From NCBI RefSeq assembly GCF_000975095.1, contig NZ_BBRD01000001.1, positions 1,879,467-1,943,466 on the forward strand: a stretch of DNA of 64,000 nt, written 5' to 3'. This DNA is from Demequina aestuarii (GTDB lineage: Bacteria > Actinomycetota > Actinomycetes > Actinomycetales > Demequinaceae). Below the pieces are notes generated by a model that did no database searches, was not told the DNA's origin, and worked only from the letters and a program-made list of their open reading frames with translations. Below, piece after piece: positions 51,104-59,905 of this stretch. How positions within the stretch are numbered: position 1 is the stretch's first letter; every line of letters starts with the position of its first letter. A program made the translations under genes and the position numbers.

Positions 51104-54100
51104 TCACACGCGCCGTCTCACGATCAGCACCACGGCGCCCGCGAGGACAGCCGCGATGACCAGACCCATCGCCCACCACAGGGCGCTCGACGTGGAGTCG
51201 TCGCCGGCCTCCGCCGCGAACTCGCCGTCCTCCACCGCCTGAGGCGCGGGCTCGTCCGTCGGCTCCTCCGCAGGAACCTCCTCACCCGCGAGCGCCAGCA
51301 GGCAGTCGTCGCCCGCGAGCGTCGCACTCACCGGCGCGAGCGCCTCGCCGGCCGGGTAGGTGCCGAACGAATCGGCCCCCGCCTCCGTCAGCACGGCAGG
51401 CACGCCCTCGATCACGATCTCGCCCTCGGCACCCGTGACGGTGCCGGCGTCGAGGTCGAGCTCGGCGAAGCGCACCTGCGTGACGTCCACCGCCTCGCCC
51501 TCCTGAGTGGTGCTGAGGAGGTCGAGCAGCAGGTACGCCCCATCGGCCGAGAACTCGATCGTGGGGTTCGCCACCGTGGTGTCGAGCACGCCGTCGTGGC
51601 CGGTGAAACGCACCGAGCCGCCGTAGGACGCGGTGCCCACCACGAGCTGCGGGTCGACCGCCGCGGCTTCGAACGGCCAGACGAATCCGGTCCCGAGATC
51701 CTCGACGCCGCCCGCGACCTCCCAGGTGCCGTTCGCGATCCCGGAGTCGATGTAGGACAGGAAGGAGTCCTTGAAGGCCCACGTGAGCTCGCCTCCCTCG
51801 GCGACGCACATGCCGCCTGCGGCCGTCCGCTCAGGGATGCTGAGCGCGAAGCCCACACGGGTGCCCGAGTCCTTGCCGATGAAGACCAGGTCGTGCTCGC
51901 CGCTCAACGAAGCGGGAAGCGCACCGGTCCACGTGACCGAGCCGCTCGCATCGGCCGTCAGAGTCGCCAGCACCACCGGATCCGAGAACACCACCACCTG
52001 GACGCTCTCTCCGGGGGTGAAGCCCGTCGCCGTGATGGTCACGACCTCGCCAGCGAGCAGCCGATCGAGGGTGTCATCGTCGATGTCGAAGGCCTCGTAC
52101 TCGCCCGCCTGAGGGCTGTCCGGGCCCTGTGCGCTCGACGAGGACCTGCCGACGCTCTGCGCACTCGTGGGCGTCGCGGTCGACCGAGCACCGAACGTCA
52201 CGGTCACGGGGTCCATCGCCGTTCCCGCGGCGTAGAAGCCGGAGCCGTTGTAGGAGAAGGCCGATGCTCCGGAGGAGGTGAGCGTCGCCGGCACGCCGCG
52301 GTAGGTGACGGCGCCGTCCTGGGTCGAGCGAGCGCCCGCACCCAGGTTCAGCGTGGCCACCGTGGTGCGGCTGCCGTTGACCGTCATCACAAGCGCGGCA
52401 CTCGACGTGCCCGTGAGGCGCACCGCCGGGTCCGCCATGGTGAGGGAGAGGACGCCTCCGTGGCCGGTGAAGCGCACCGACCCGTCGTAGGTCGCAGTGC
52501 CCGTCCCCGTGGTCGTGTCAGGGCTGCCGCCGTCCTGAACGAAGACGAACTGGCTGCCGGAGTACGTCGCCCCGGACGAGGCGGTGAAGCCTCCGTTCGC
52601 GATCGGTCCGGTGATGTAGCTGCGGAAGGACGACTTCACGCCCCACCGCAGGCTTCCCACCGCGACGTCGGAACCAGCCCCGGATGAGCCGCCCGTGCCG
52701 ACGGTCCCGCCGTCGCCACCCGTGCCAGTGCCTCCGCCGGTTCCGGTGCCACCACCGTCGCCGCCACCGTCGGTGCCACCGGAGTTGTCGGCGGCGTACG
52801 TCGCCTGGAACGTGACGGGGTCGAGCGCCGTGCCGGCCTCGTAGAATCCGTTGCCGTTGTACGCGAACACCACGGTTCCGTCCTCGGTCAGCGCGGCCGA
52901 TGCGCCGGTCCAGGAGACCACGCCGCCACTCGCGTCACGCTCGGCATCGGTCAGATCGAGCGCTGCCATCGTGACCCGCTCGCCATCCACGTCGACCGAG
53001 AGGAAGGCGGTCGAGGCGTCCCGCACGGAGATGCGGGGGTCGGAGAACGTGGCGTCGAGGTCTCCACCGTGGCCCCAGAAGTTCACGGACCCCGTGTAGG
53101 ACGCGGTGCCCACGTACGAGTCATCCACGGTGGAATCGGACAGCGCGAAGGCGAACTCGTCGCCGGTGCGGGTGGCACCGTTCGAGACGGTGATCTCTCC
53201 CGCAGCCACGCCGCCCTCGACGTAGGTCACGAAGGACTTCTTCACTCCCCACGTCAGGTCGCCGTCCGCTGAGGTCTCGCTCGCGAACATCAGCGGAACG
53301 AACTCGTCGTAGAGGTACGGGTCCGTCGTGTTGCCTGCGGTGAACGTGTGCGCGAGACGCACGAAGATGCCGCACTGTGCTTCGTCAGCGACCGCGTCGC
53401 CTGCATCGGCGCACTCGTGATCGCCGAAGGATGCGGGCACCTGCACGGGCGTCTCGAAGCTCCACACGCCATCGGTGACGGCGCCCGTCGCGGGCACCAC
53501 ACCGCCGTACAGCGGAACGGACGAGAGGAACTGCTGAGCCGTGGCGTCGCAGTCGTCGCCGGTGAGACGGCCCTCGGCCGTGCCGATCTCGCCGTCGCCC
53601 TCGGCACACACCATCACGTACACGCCGGTCGCCTGGCCATCGACCTCGGCCGGGTACGAGGCGGACACCATCACGGTGTCGCCGTCGGCCAGGTCCTCGG
53701 CGGGAGTCGCCGAGGTCAGGCCGAACTCCTGCTGCGCAGGAACATAGGAGAAGCTCACGGGATCCGTCTCGCCGCCCGCGTTGCTCGCCTGCGACATCGC
53801 GGCCGCGCCAGCAGCGGTGAAGGTCGCGGGGACGTCGACGTAGGCGACCTTCTCACCGAACTCGTATCGCGCGCCGCCGTCGAGGTCCAGCGTCGCGTAG
53901 TCGAGGCGGTTGCCGTCGGCGCCGACGATCGACAACACGCCGGTCTCACCGTCCACCAGAGTGATCTGGGGAGACGTGTAGTCGGAGGGGGCCCCGCCTC
54001 CGGTCCGGACCATGCTGAACCCGCCGTCGAACGTGAGGGTGCCGTTGCCCGCGGCGTCGATCGCGCCGCCCGACTGGGGGTGGTGCGCGTAACTGCCCTC

Positions 54101-56017
54101 GGTCGCGATCGCGGGATCCAGCACGTCGAGCGTCACGTCCATGTACTGCGCGTAGAACAGGAACAGCGAATCGAGGGTCCACTCGAGACCGAGCTCGGGC
54201 TCCTCGACCGCGCTGAAGGTCACCGGGAAGAATGCGTCGTACGCGTAGGGATCAGCCGTGTTGCCCGCGTTGAAGCCGTGGTAGAGCCGCACGAAGACGC
54301 CGCACTGCTCGGCACCGTCCGCCGCGGGATCGGTGGCGCACTCGTGCTCACCGAAGTTCGCAGGCACCTGCATGTCCTGCTCGAAGCTCCACACGCCGCC
54401 GGCGACGGTGCCCGTCGCGGGCACCGAACCGCCGTACATCGCCTCCGCGGCGAGGAACTGCTGCGCATCCGCATCGCAGTCGTCACCGGTCAGGCGCCCG
54501 CCGGCGGTGCCCACCTCGCCATCACCCTCGGCGCAGAACATGAGGTAGACGGCGGTCGTCTGTCCATCGATCTGCGCGGGCAGGGTTCCCGTCACGGTGA
54601 CGGTGCCGCCATCGAGGACCGCGCCGGTGGGCGCGACGGCGACGCCGTACTCGGCTGCGGAGAGATCGAACGTGAAGGTGACCGGGTCCATCTCCTGTCC
54701 GGCCTGGTAGAAGCCCTCCATCACCTCGGATCCGGCTGCGGTCAGGGTGACCGGCGCGGCGGAGTAGGTGCCGCGACCGTCGTTCTCGCTGTAGTCACCC
54801 GCGTCCAGGTCGATGTCACCGAGCGCGGCCTTCGTGCCGTTCACCTCCACGACGAGACGTGCGGTGGAGGTGCCGTCGAACCGCACCTGCGGGTCCTCGA
54901 AGGTCAGGTCGAGGGCACCGTCGTGGCCGTAGAACGCCACCGAACCGTCGTAGTCCGCGGTGCCGGTCGTGCCGTCCGTCGCGGAGCCTGCCGACGGGAA
55001 TCCGAAGGAGTCGTCGAGTTCGACCGCCGGGGCGTTCACCGTGATGCTGCCGTGCGCGATGGGTCCGGTGATGTAGCTGCGGAACGACTGCTTGACGCCC
55101 CACTCGAGGCCGTCGTCGAACTCCGGTGCGGCCTGCTCCCACTCGGCGGTGAAGGTCACCGGATCCAGCACGGTGCCCTCGGCGTAGAAGGCGCTGCCCA
55201 TGTAGGAGAACACCTGCTCGCCCTCGGCAGTGATGGTCGACGGGGCCGCGGTCCACGTCACCGTGGTCGCGTCCTTCGAGCGTGCGGCGGAGTCGAGGTC
55301 GACGTCGGCGAGCACGATGCGCTCGCCGCCGTACAGCACGGACAGCTCCGCGGCACTGTCGTCGAGCACCTCGATCTGCGGATCGGCCAGCGTCGCATCA
55401 AGGACGCCGTCGTGTCCGGAGAAGTGCACCGAGCCGGCGTACGAAGCGGTGCCGGTGAACGTCTCGTCGAGAGCGCTCGAGCTCTGGCCGAACTCGAACT
55501 CGCCCGAGTCGAGCCACGCGGTGTCGTCTCCCACCGTGATCTCGCCGTGCGCGACCGACCCCTGCACGTAGGCGCGGAACGATTCCTTCACGCCCCACGT
55601 GAGCGACGGCCCCTCGATGGTCGCGAGCGCGGCCGCCGCCCGCGTCTCGGGAGCGAGGGGGGCAGATGCGGTCTCCTCCGGCGCATCGGCCGAGGCCTCG
55701 GGCGAGGGCTCGGGCGTGGGTGCCGACGCGGAGTCCGCGGACTCGGACTCAGACGCGCTCGGTGCGGGCGATGGCTCCGACGCCGGCTCGGACGCGGACG
55801 AGGGGTCGGCGTCCGGCGTCGCCGAGGGTTCGGGAGTCGGTGCGAGGGAAGGTTCGGGCGAGGCGGCCGATGCGGTCGTCTCCGGCGCCGAAGGGGCGGG
55901 GTCGTCGACTGCGGCGGAGGCCGGCGGGCCAAGCGTCAGCGTCGCGGTGAGCGCGACTGCGATCGCGGCGGTGAACAGGCGCACGGGCCGGGGCGATACG
56001 TCCAAGGGGGGCTCCAT
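51104..56017 (-). CDS. htaA: Giant surface heme-binding protein with six HtaA-type modules
   Basis: 1637 residues from ATG at 56017 (weak ribosome site). A signal peptide to about residue 36 is followed by a Ser/Pro/Glu-rich linker (37-135). HtaA modules lie at about 139-290, 303-450, 609-758 (degenerate), 919-1072, 1121-1275 and 1409-1570. Two ~147-residue modules with paired Cys lie at 456-602 and 764-912, a Gly/Thr linker at 1079-1117, an Ig-like module at 1306-1394, and a C-terminal helix plus RRR at 1612-1637. Tyr/His/Tyr triads probably equivalent to the known HtaA heme residues are 150/202/278, 315/365/437, 932/983/1059, 1134/1186/1262 and 1422/1474/1554. The third module lacks them. 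No LPxTG is visible, so membrane anchoring by the C-terminal helix is inferred. Confidence 0.88.
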   Translation of the reverse strand: MEPPLDVSPRPVRLFTAAIAVALTATLTLGPPASAAVDDPAPSAPETTASAASPEPSLAPTPEPSATPDADPSSASEPASEPSPAPSASESESADSASAPTPEPSPEASADAPEETASAPLAPETRAAAALATIEGPSLTWGVKESFRAYVQGSVAHGEITVGDDTAWLDSGEFEFGQSSSALDETFTGTASYAGSVHFSGHDGVLDATLADPQIEVLDDSAAELSVLYGGERIVLADVDLDSAARSKDATTVTWTAAPSTITAEGEQVFSYMGSAFYAEGTVLDPVTFTAEWEQAAPEFDDGLEWGVKQSFRSYITGPIAHGSITVNAPAVELDDSFGFPSAGSATDGTTGTADYDGSVAFYGHDGALDLTFEDPQVRFDGTSTARLVVEVNGTKAALGDIDLDAGDYSENDGRGTYSAAPVTLTAAGSEVMEGFYQAGQEMDPVTFTFDLSAAEYGVAVAPTGAVLDGGTVTVTGTLPAQIDGQTTAVYLMFCAEGDGEVGTAGGRLTGDDCDADAQQFLAAEAMYGGSVPATGTVAGGVWSFEQDMQVPANFGEHECATDPAADGAEQCGVFVRLYHGFNAGNTADPYAYDAFFPVTFSAVEEPELGLEWTLDSLFLFYAQYMDVTLDVLDPAIATEGSYAHHPQSGGAIDAAGNGTLTFDGGFSMVRTGGGAPSDYTSPQITLVDGETGVLSIVGADGNRLDYATLDLDGGARYEFGEKVAYVDVPATFTAAGAAAMSQASNAGGETDPVSFSYVPAQQEFGLTSATPAEDLADGDTVMVSASYPAEVDGQATGVYVMVCAEGDGEIGTAEGRLTGDDCDATAQQFLSSVPLYGGVVPATGAVTDGVWSFETPVQVPASFGDHECADAGDAVADEAQCGIFVRLAHTFTAGNTTDPYLYDEFVPLMFASETSADGDLTWGVKKSFVTYVEGGVAAGEITVSNGATRTGDEFAFALSDSTVDDSYVGTASYTGSVNFWGHGGDLDATFSDPRISVRDASTAFLSVDVDGERVTMAALDLTDAERDASGGVVSWTGASAALTEDGTVVFAYNGNGFYEAGTALDPVTFQATYAADNSGGTDGGGDGGGTGTGGGTGTGGDGGTVGTGGSSGAGSDVAVGSLRWGVKSSFRSYITGPIANGGFTASSGATYSGSQFVFVQDGGSPDTTTGTGTATYDGSVRFTGHGGVLSLTMADPAVRLTGTSSAALVMTVNGSRTTVATLNLGAGARSTQDGAVTYRGVPATLTSSGASAFSYNGSGFYAAGTAMDPVTVTFGARSTATPTSAQSVGRSSSSAQGPDSPQAGEYEAFDIDDDTLDRLLAGEVVTITATGFTPGESVQVVVFSDPVVLATLTADASGSVTWTGALPASLSGEHDLVFIGKDSGTRVGFALSIPERTAAGGMCVAEGGELTWAFKDSFLSYIDSGIANGTWEVAGGVEDLGTGFVWPFEAAAVDPQLVVGTASYGGSVRFTGHDGVLDTTVANPTIEFSADGAYLLLDLLSTTQEGEAVDVTQVRFAELDLDAGTVTGAEGEIVIEGVPAVLTEAGADSFGTYPAGEALAPVSATLAGDDCLLALAGEEVPAEEPTDEPAPQAVEDGEFAAEAGDDSTSSALWWAMGLVIAAVLAGAVVLIVRRRV

Positions 56018-56069
56018 CGTCGTGAGTCTCGGCCGCCTGAGGGTGGTGCTGGCTGCGGCCGTCGAGGTG

Positions 56070-56099
56070 ACTCTAGGGCCTCGTTCTCGAAAAACGCAA
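56070..56099 (-). promoter_or_regulatory. Predicted promoter of the HtaA gene
   Basis: Minus strand TTGCGT (56099-56094) and TAGAGT (56075-56070) with an 18-base spacer, giving a leader of about 45 bases before the ATG at 56017. No DtxR-type inverted repeat was found here. Confidence 0.45.
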
Positions 56100-56298
56100 C
56101 ATGGTAGTGTCATTATTCGTTGGCGCCCCTGCAGCAGCAGCCGGCGCCTTCAGGCATGCCTGCGCATCGGTCATCTACCAGGAATCCCCGTGCGAGGAGC
56201 GCACGTCGAGGCCGATCGTCACGGCCCACCTCGGCACATCGAATAGCATCGGTTCAGGTCTCCATTCGACGACCCCGCACCATCAGAGGGGAGGCGCC

Positions 56299-58038
56299 GT
56301 GAGCACCGGAATCCGGGATCGCACCTACGCCCGGCTCAGCGGACCCCCGGCACCGCGCCGGCAGGCTCCGCGCGTGTTCGAGCCGAGCTTCTCGGCGGTG
56401 GGCATCGTCGTGGGCCTGTACTTCTTGGCCCTCTCCCTCACGCCGTCGCTGCTGCCCCGCGCCGGCTACGCCCAGGGGCTCAACTCGGGTGTCGCGTTCA
56501 TGATCGGCTACGGGCTCGGAGCGGGCGCGTACGCGCTGATGCGGTTCCTGAGCGTGCCGCAAGCGCGCGGCCGTGGACGCGCCCTGCTGCTGTCCGCTTC
56601 ACTCGCTCTGATCGCCGTCCAGGCGTCCCTGGCGATCTGGCGCTACGTGGGATGGCAGAACCAGACCCGGCTGGCATTCGGCATGGAACCACTGTCGCCC
56701 CTCGTGTGGCCCGTGATCGCGATCGTGGCGGTGGCCATCGCGGCAGCGCTGCTCGTTATCGCGCGAGCGCTGCGCCTGCTGTTCCGCACGGCCGACGACC
56801 TTCTCAACCGGTGGCTGCCCCGGCGCCTGGCCGTGACGCTCGCGGGCATCATCCTGGTCGCCGCGCTGTGGTGGGTCCTGTCCGGAGCCTTCGTGAACGC
56901 CTTCTTCACCACCTCCAACTGGATCTTCTCCGGGCGCGACCTCCAATCCAACCCGGGCGACGAGCAGCCACTGCAGCCCGAGCGCTCCGGCTCCCCCGCA
57001 TCGGCCGTCGACTTCGAGCACATGGGACGCCAGGGCCGGTCGTTCGTGGCGAGCGGACCCTCGGCGCAGGAGATCGACGAGTACACGGGCGGCGGCGCTC
57101 TCGAACCGATCCGAGCCTACGTGGGGCTGAGGTCGGCGGACACCCTGGAGGAGCGTGCGGAACTGGTGCTCGACGAGCTCCAGCGGGCCGGCGCCTTCGA
57201 CCGCGAGATCCTGGTGCTCGCCACCGTGACCGGCACCGGATACCTCGACCCCGCCGGGGTGGACCCGCTCGAGTATCTGTGGAACGGCGACACCGCGATC
57301 GCAGGGGTCCAGTACTCCTACCTGCCCAGCTGGATCTCGCTCCTCGCGGACCAGGACGTGGTCCAAGAGACGTCGCGGGTGGTGTTCCGCACGGTGCACG
57401 ACTACTGGGCGACTCTCCCCGAGGACGACCGCCCTCAGTTCTACCTCTACGGCCTGTCGCTCGGCTCCACCGGCGTGGAGGCCGTGCTGTCGAGCGTGGA
57501 CATCTTGAATGAGCCCATCGACGGAGCGCTGATGGTGGGGCCGCCCTTCATCAATGAGATGCACACCGAGATCACGGCGGCACGGGACACCGGCACGCCA
57601 CCGTGGCAGCCGGCCTTCAACCAGGGCAGGACGGTGCGCTTCACCGCAGAGCAGTACGGACTGGAGGAAGGCGGCACGTGGGGACCCACGCGCCTGGTGT
57701 ACCTGCAGCACGGCTCCGACCCCGTGACGTGGTTCGACGGGACGCTGGCCTTCACGAGCCCCGAGTGGCTGGAGCCCGGACAGCGCGCACCCGACGTCGC
57801 CGAGACGATGGCCTGGTACCCCATCGTCACCATGTGGCAGGTGCTGCTCGACATGCCCGCGGCCGGCTCGGTGCCCGAGGGATACGGGCACCTCTACACG
57901 CACCGCGCGAACCTCGACGCGTGGGCGGGAGTCACCCGGCCAGCGGACTGGGATGAGGCCGATGCGGTCGCGCTCGGCGAGCACCTCCAGCGGCGCGCCG
58001 ACCGCCTCGACGACCAGCGATCCCTGCTCGCCGACTGA
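56299..58038 (+). CDS. Membrane-embedded alpha/beta hydrolase (Abhydrolase_9-like)
   Basis: 579 residues from GTG at 56299 (GGGAGG upstream). About five N-terminal helices (residues 33-230) precede a soluble hydrolase domain. The nucleophile elbow is YGLSLGSTG in the context YLYGLSLGSTGVEAVLSS. The DUF2319-like family is common in actinobacteria, and members are associated with lipid or cell-envelope metabolism, without a proven reaction. The upstream 280-bp gap contains the HtaA promoter and no gene. Confidence 0.75.
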   Translation: MSTGIRDRTYARLSGPPAPRRQAPRVFEPSFSAVGIVVGLYFLALSLTPSLLPRAGYAQGLNSGVAFMIGYGLGAGAYALMRFLSVPQARGRGRALLLSASLALIAVQASLAIWRYVGWQNQTRLAFGMEPLSPLVWPVIAIVAVAIAAALLVIARALRLLFRTADDLLNRWLPRRLAVTLAGIILVAALWWVLSGAFVNAFFTTSNWIFSGRDLQSNPGDEQPLQPERSGSPASAVDFEHMGRQGRSFVASGPSAQEIDEYTGGGALEPIRAYVGLRSADTLEERAELVLDELQRAGAFDREILVLATVTGTGYLDPAGVDPLEYLWNGDTAIAGVQYSYLPSWISLLADQDVVQETSRVVFRTVHDYWATLPEDDRPQFYLYGLSLGSTGVEAVLSSVDILNEPIDGALMVGPPFINEMHTEITAARDTGTPPWQPAFNQGRTVRFTAEQYGLEEGGTWGPTRLVYLQHGSDPVTWFDGTLAFTSPEWLEPGQRAPDVAETMAWYPIVTMWQVLLDMPAAGSVPEGYGHLYTHRANLDAWAGVTRPADWDEADAVALGEHLQRRADRLDDQRSLLAD

Positions 58039-58085
58039 CCGGCCGACGCATTCTGCGCGAATTATCGACCACGTAGAATCTCCCC

Positions 58086-59708
58086 ATGTTGCACCATGCC
58101 CCGCTCCTGACCACGATCGCTGCGGGTCTGGTCGTCGCCTTCGGATTGGGATTCCTCGCCCAGAAGGCGCGCCTGTCTCCCATCGTGGGCTATCTCGCTG
58201 CGGGGATCGTGATCGGCCCCTTCACGCCCGGCTACGAAGCGGACACCGAGCTCGCGATGGAGCTCGCGGAGATCGGCGTGATCCTGCTGATGTTCGGGGT
58301 GGGACTGCACTTCTCGTTCCGCGAGCTGCTCGCCGTGCGCAAGGTCGCGCTCCCCGGAGCGATCGCGCAGATGACGGCCGCGACGGCGCTCGGCACCGGC
58401 TTGGGCCTGTGGATCGGCTGGGGTCTCGGGGCGTCGATGCTGTTCGGCCTCGCGCTCTCGGTGGCCTCCACGGTGGTGATGCTCCGCGCGCTGGAGGACG
58501 AGCAGCTGCTCGACACCAGGGGCGGCCACATCGCGGTCGGCTGGCTGATCGTCGAGGACCTCGCGATGGTGATCGCACTGGTGATGATCCCCGTCCTGGC
58601 TTCTGGGGCCGGGGGCCCTGGGGCGCTCGCCGGAGAGCTCGCGTGGACTGTCGTCAAGGTGAGCGCGTTCGTCGCGCTGATGGTCGTCGTGGGACGGCGG
58701 GTCGTTCCGTGGCTGCTCGCGCGTGTGGCCGATTCCGGCTCGCGCGAACTCTTCACGCTCAGCGTGCTCGCCCTCGGCATCGGCGTCGCGGTGGGGGCGG
58801 CCTACCTGTTCGACGTCTCGTTCGCGCTGGGAGCGTTCTTCGCGGGCATGATCCTGCGCGAGTCCGATCTCTCGCACCGCGCCGCCGAGGACTCGCTGCC
58901 GCTGCGGCAGGCCTTCGCGGTGCTGTTCTTCGTGGCCGTCGGCATGCTGTTCGACTGGCGCGTGATTATCGAGCAGCCGCTGGCGCTGCTGGGCACCTTC
59001 CTGGTGATCGTGGCGGGCAAGACCGTCGTGGCCTTCGCCATCGTCCGAGGCCTCAAGTACTCGAAGCAGATGGCGATCGTGGTCGCGGCAGCGCTGGCGC
59101 AGATCGGCGAGTTCTCGTTCATCCTCGTGACGCTCGGCGCCGACCTCGAGATCCTCTCCGGCGACGCCCGTGACCTCGTGCTCGGCGGAGCCATCCTGTC
59201 GATCATCGCGAACCCGCTGCTGTTCGCGTGGGCGACCCGCGCCTACCGCGAGATGGAATACGTGGTGCCGATGGCCGATGCGCCACGCGAGTACGAGGGG
59301 GAGGACCACGTGCTCGTCGTCGGCTTTGGGCGCGTGGGCGCGCGGGTCGCCGAGGGCCTGTGGGCGCGTGGTGTGCCCACCGTCGTGGTCGACGATGATG
59401 AGCGACGCGTCGAGAACCTGCGGGAGCAGGGGCGCGAAGCGATCCTCGGCAACGCCGTGCGGGCGAAGGTGCTCCAGGCAGCGGGAATCGAGAACGCGAC
59501 GGTGGTGATCGTGGCCATCCCCGACCCCTTGAACGCCGGAGCCATCGTCTCGAAGGCCCGCGCGATGCGACCGGAGGCGCGCATCATCGGCCGCGGTCAC
59601 CGTGAGGTGGATGTCGAGTATCTGACGGAGATGGGCGCCGACCGCGTGATCGTGGGCGTGCATGAGACGGCCGATCTGATGGTCGCGGAGGCGGACTCCC
59701 GCTCCTAG
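58086..59708 (+). CDS. KefB/YbaL-type cation:proton antiporter with RCK domain
   Basis: 540 residues. The N-terminal CPA2 antiporter domain (about residues 5-395) has SPIVGYLAAGIVIGPFTPGY and VEDLAMVIALVMI, which includes the conserved acidic residue. The C-terminal Rossmann (TrkA-N/RCK) domain begins DHVLVVGFGRVGARVAEGL at about 405 and senses nucleotides. It probably exchanges K+ or Na+ for H+. TAGAAT stands six bases before the ATG with no ribosome site. Confidence 0.88.
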   Translation: MLHHAPLLTTIAAGLVVAFGLGFLAQKARLSPIVGYLAAGIVIGPFTPGYEADTELAMELAEIGVILLMFGVGLHFSFRELLAVRKVALPGAIAQMTAATALGTGLGLWIGWGLGASMLFGLALSVASTVVMLRALEDEQLLDTRGGHIAVGWLIVEDLAMVIALVMIPVLASGAGGPGALAGELAWTVVKVSAFVALMVVVGRRVVPWLLARVADSGSRELFTLSVLALGIGVAVGAAYLFDVSFALGAFFAGMILRESDLSHRAAEDSLPLRQAFAVLFFVAVGMLFDWRVIIEQPLALLGTFLVIVAGKTVVAFAIVRGLKYSKQMAIVVAAALAQIGEFSFILVTLGADLEILSGDARDLVLGGAILSIIANPLLFAWATRAYREMEYVVPMADAPREYEGEDHVLVVGFGRVGARVAEGLWARGVPTVVVDDDERRVENLREQGREAILGNAVRAKVLQAAGIENATVVIVAIPDPLNAGAIVSKARAMRPEARIIGRGHREVDVEYLTEMGADRVIVGVHETADLMVAEADSRS

Positions 59709-59750
59709 GCCTCGCTCGCGACTCAGCGGCGACAGCTCAGCCCTGCGCTC

Positions 59751-59894
59751 TCAGTGGGACGTGCGCGCGAGCCTCCACATCGTCCAGTTGATGCGCATGA
59801 AGCGGAAGAACTGAAGCACGGGGTTGCGCCGGCGCCGCAGCTCCTGCGTCGTGGGAAGCGGCGCCTGGGCGATGCGCTCGTTGGTGGTGTCCAT
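59751..59894 (-). CDS. 47-residue basic protein downstream of the SQR-like gene
   Basis: ATG at 59894 has AGAGAGG upstream. The product is basic (PTTQELRRRRNPVLQFFRFMRINWTMWRLARTSH), with an amphipathic or short membrane-associating C-terminal half. It starts 11 bases after the flavoprotein stop and is probably its partner. Too short for family recognition. Confidence 0.5.
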   Translation of the reverse strand: MDTTNERIAQAPLPTTQELRRRRNPVLQFFRFMRINWTMWRLARTSH

Positions 59895-59905
59895 GGCGTG
59901 CCTCT

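Noticed and set aside
55990..56017. LPxTG cell-wall sorting signal for the HtaA protein
   Set aside because: The C-terminus ends in a hydrophobic helix plus RRR without any LPxTG-like motif upstream of it, so sortase anchoring is not supported.
51083..56107. Long open frames antisense to the HtaA gene (51083-52687 and 53348-56107)
   Set aside because: They are a product of the strong GC bias of the opposite strand: Arg/Gly/His-rich translations, no recognisable domain, and complete overlap with a clear multi-domain gene.
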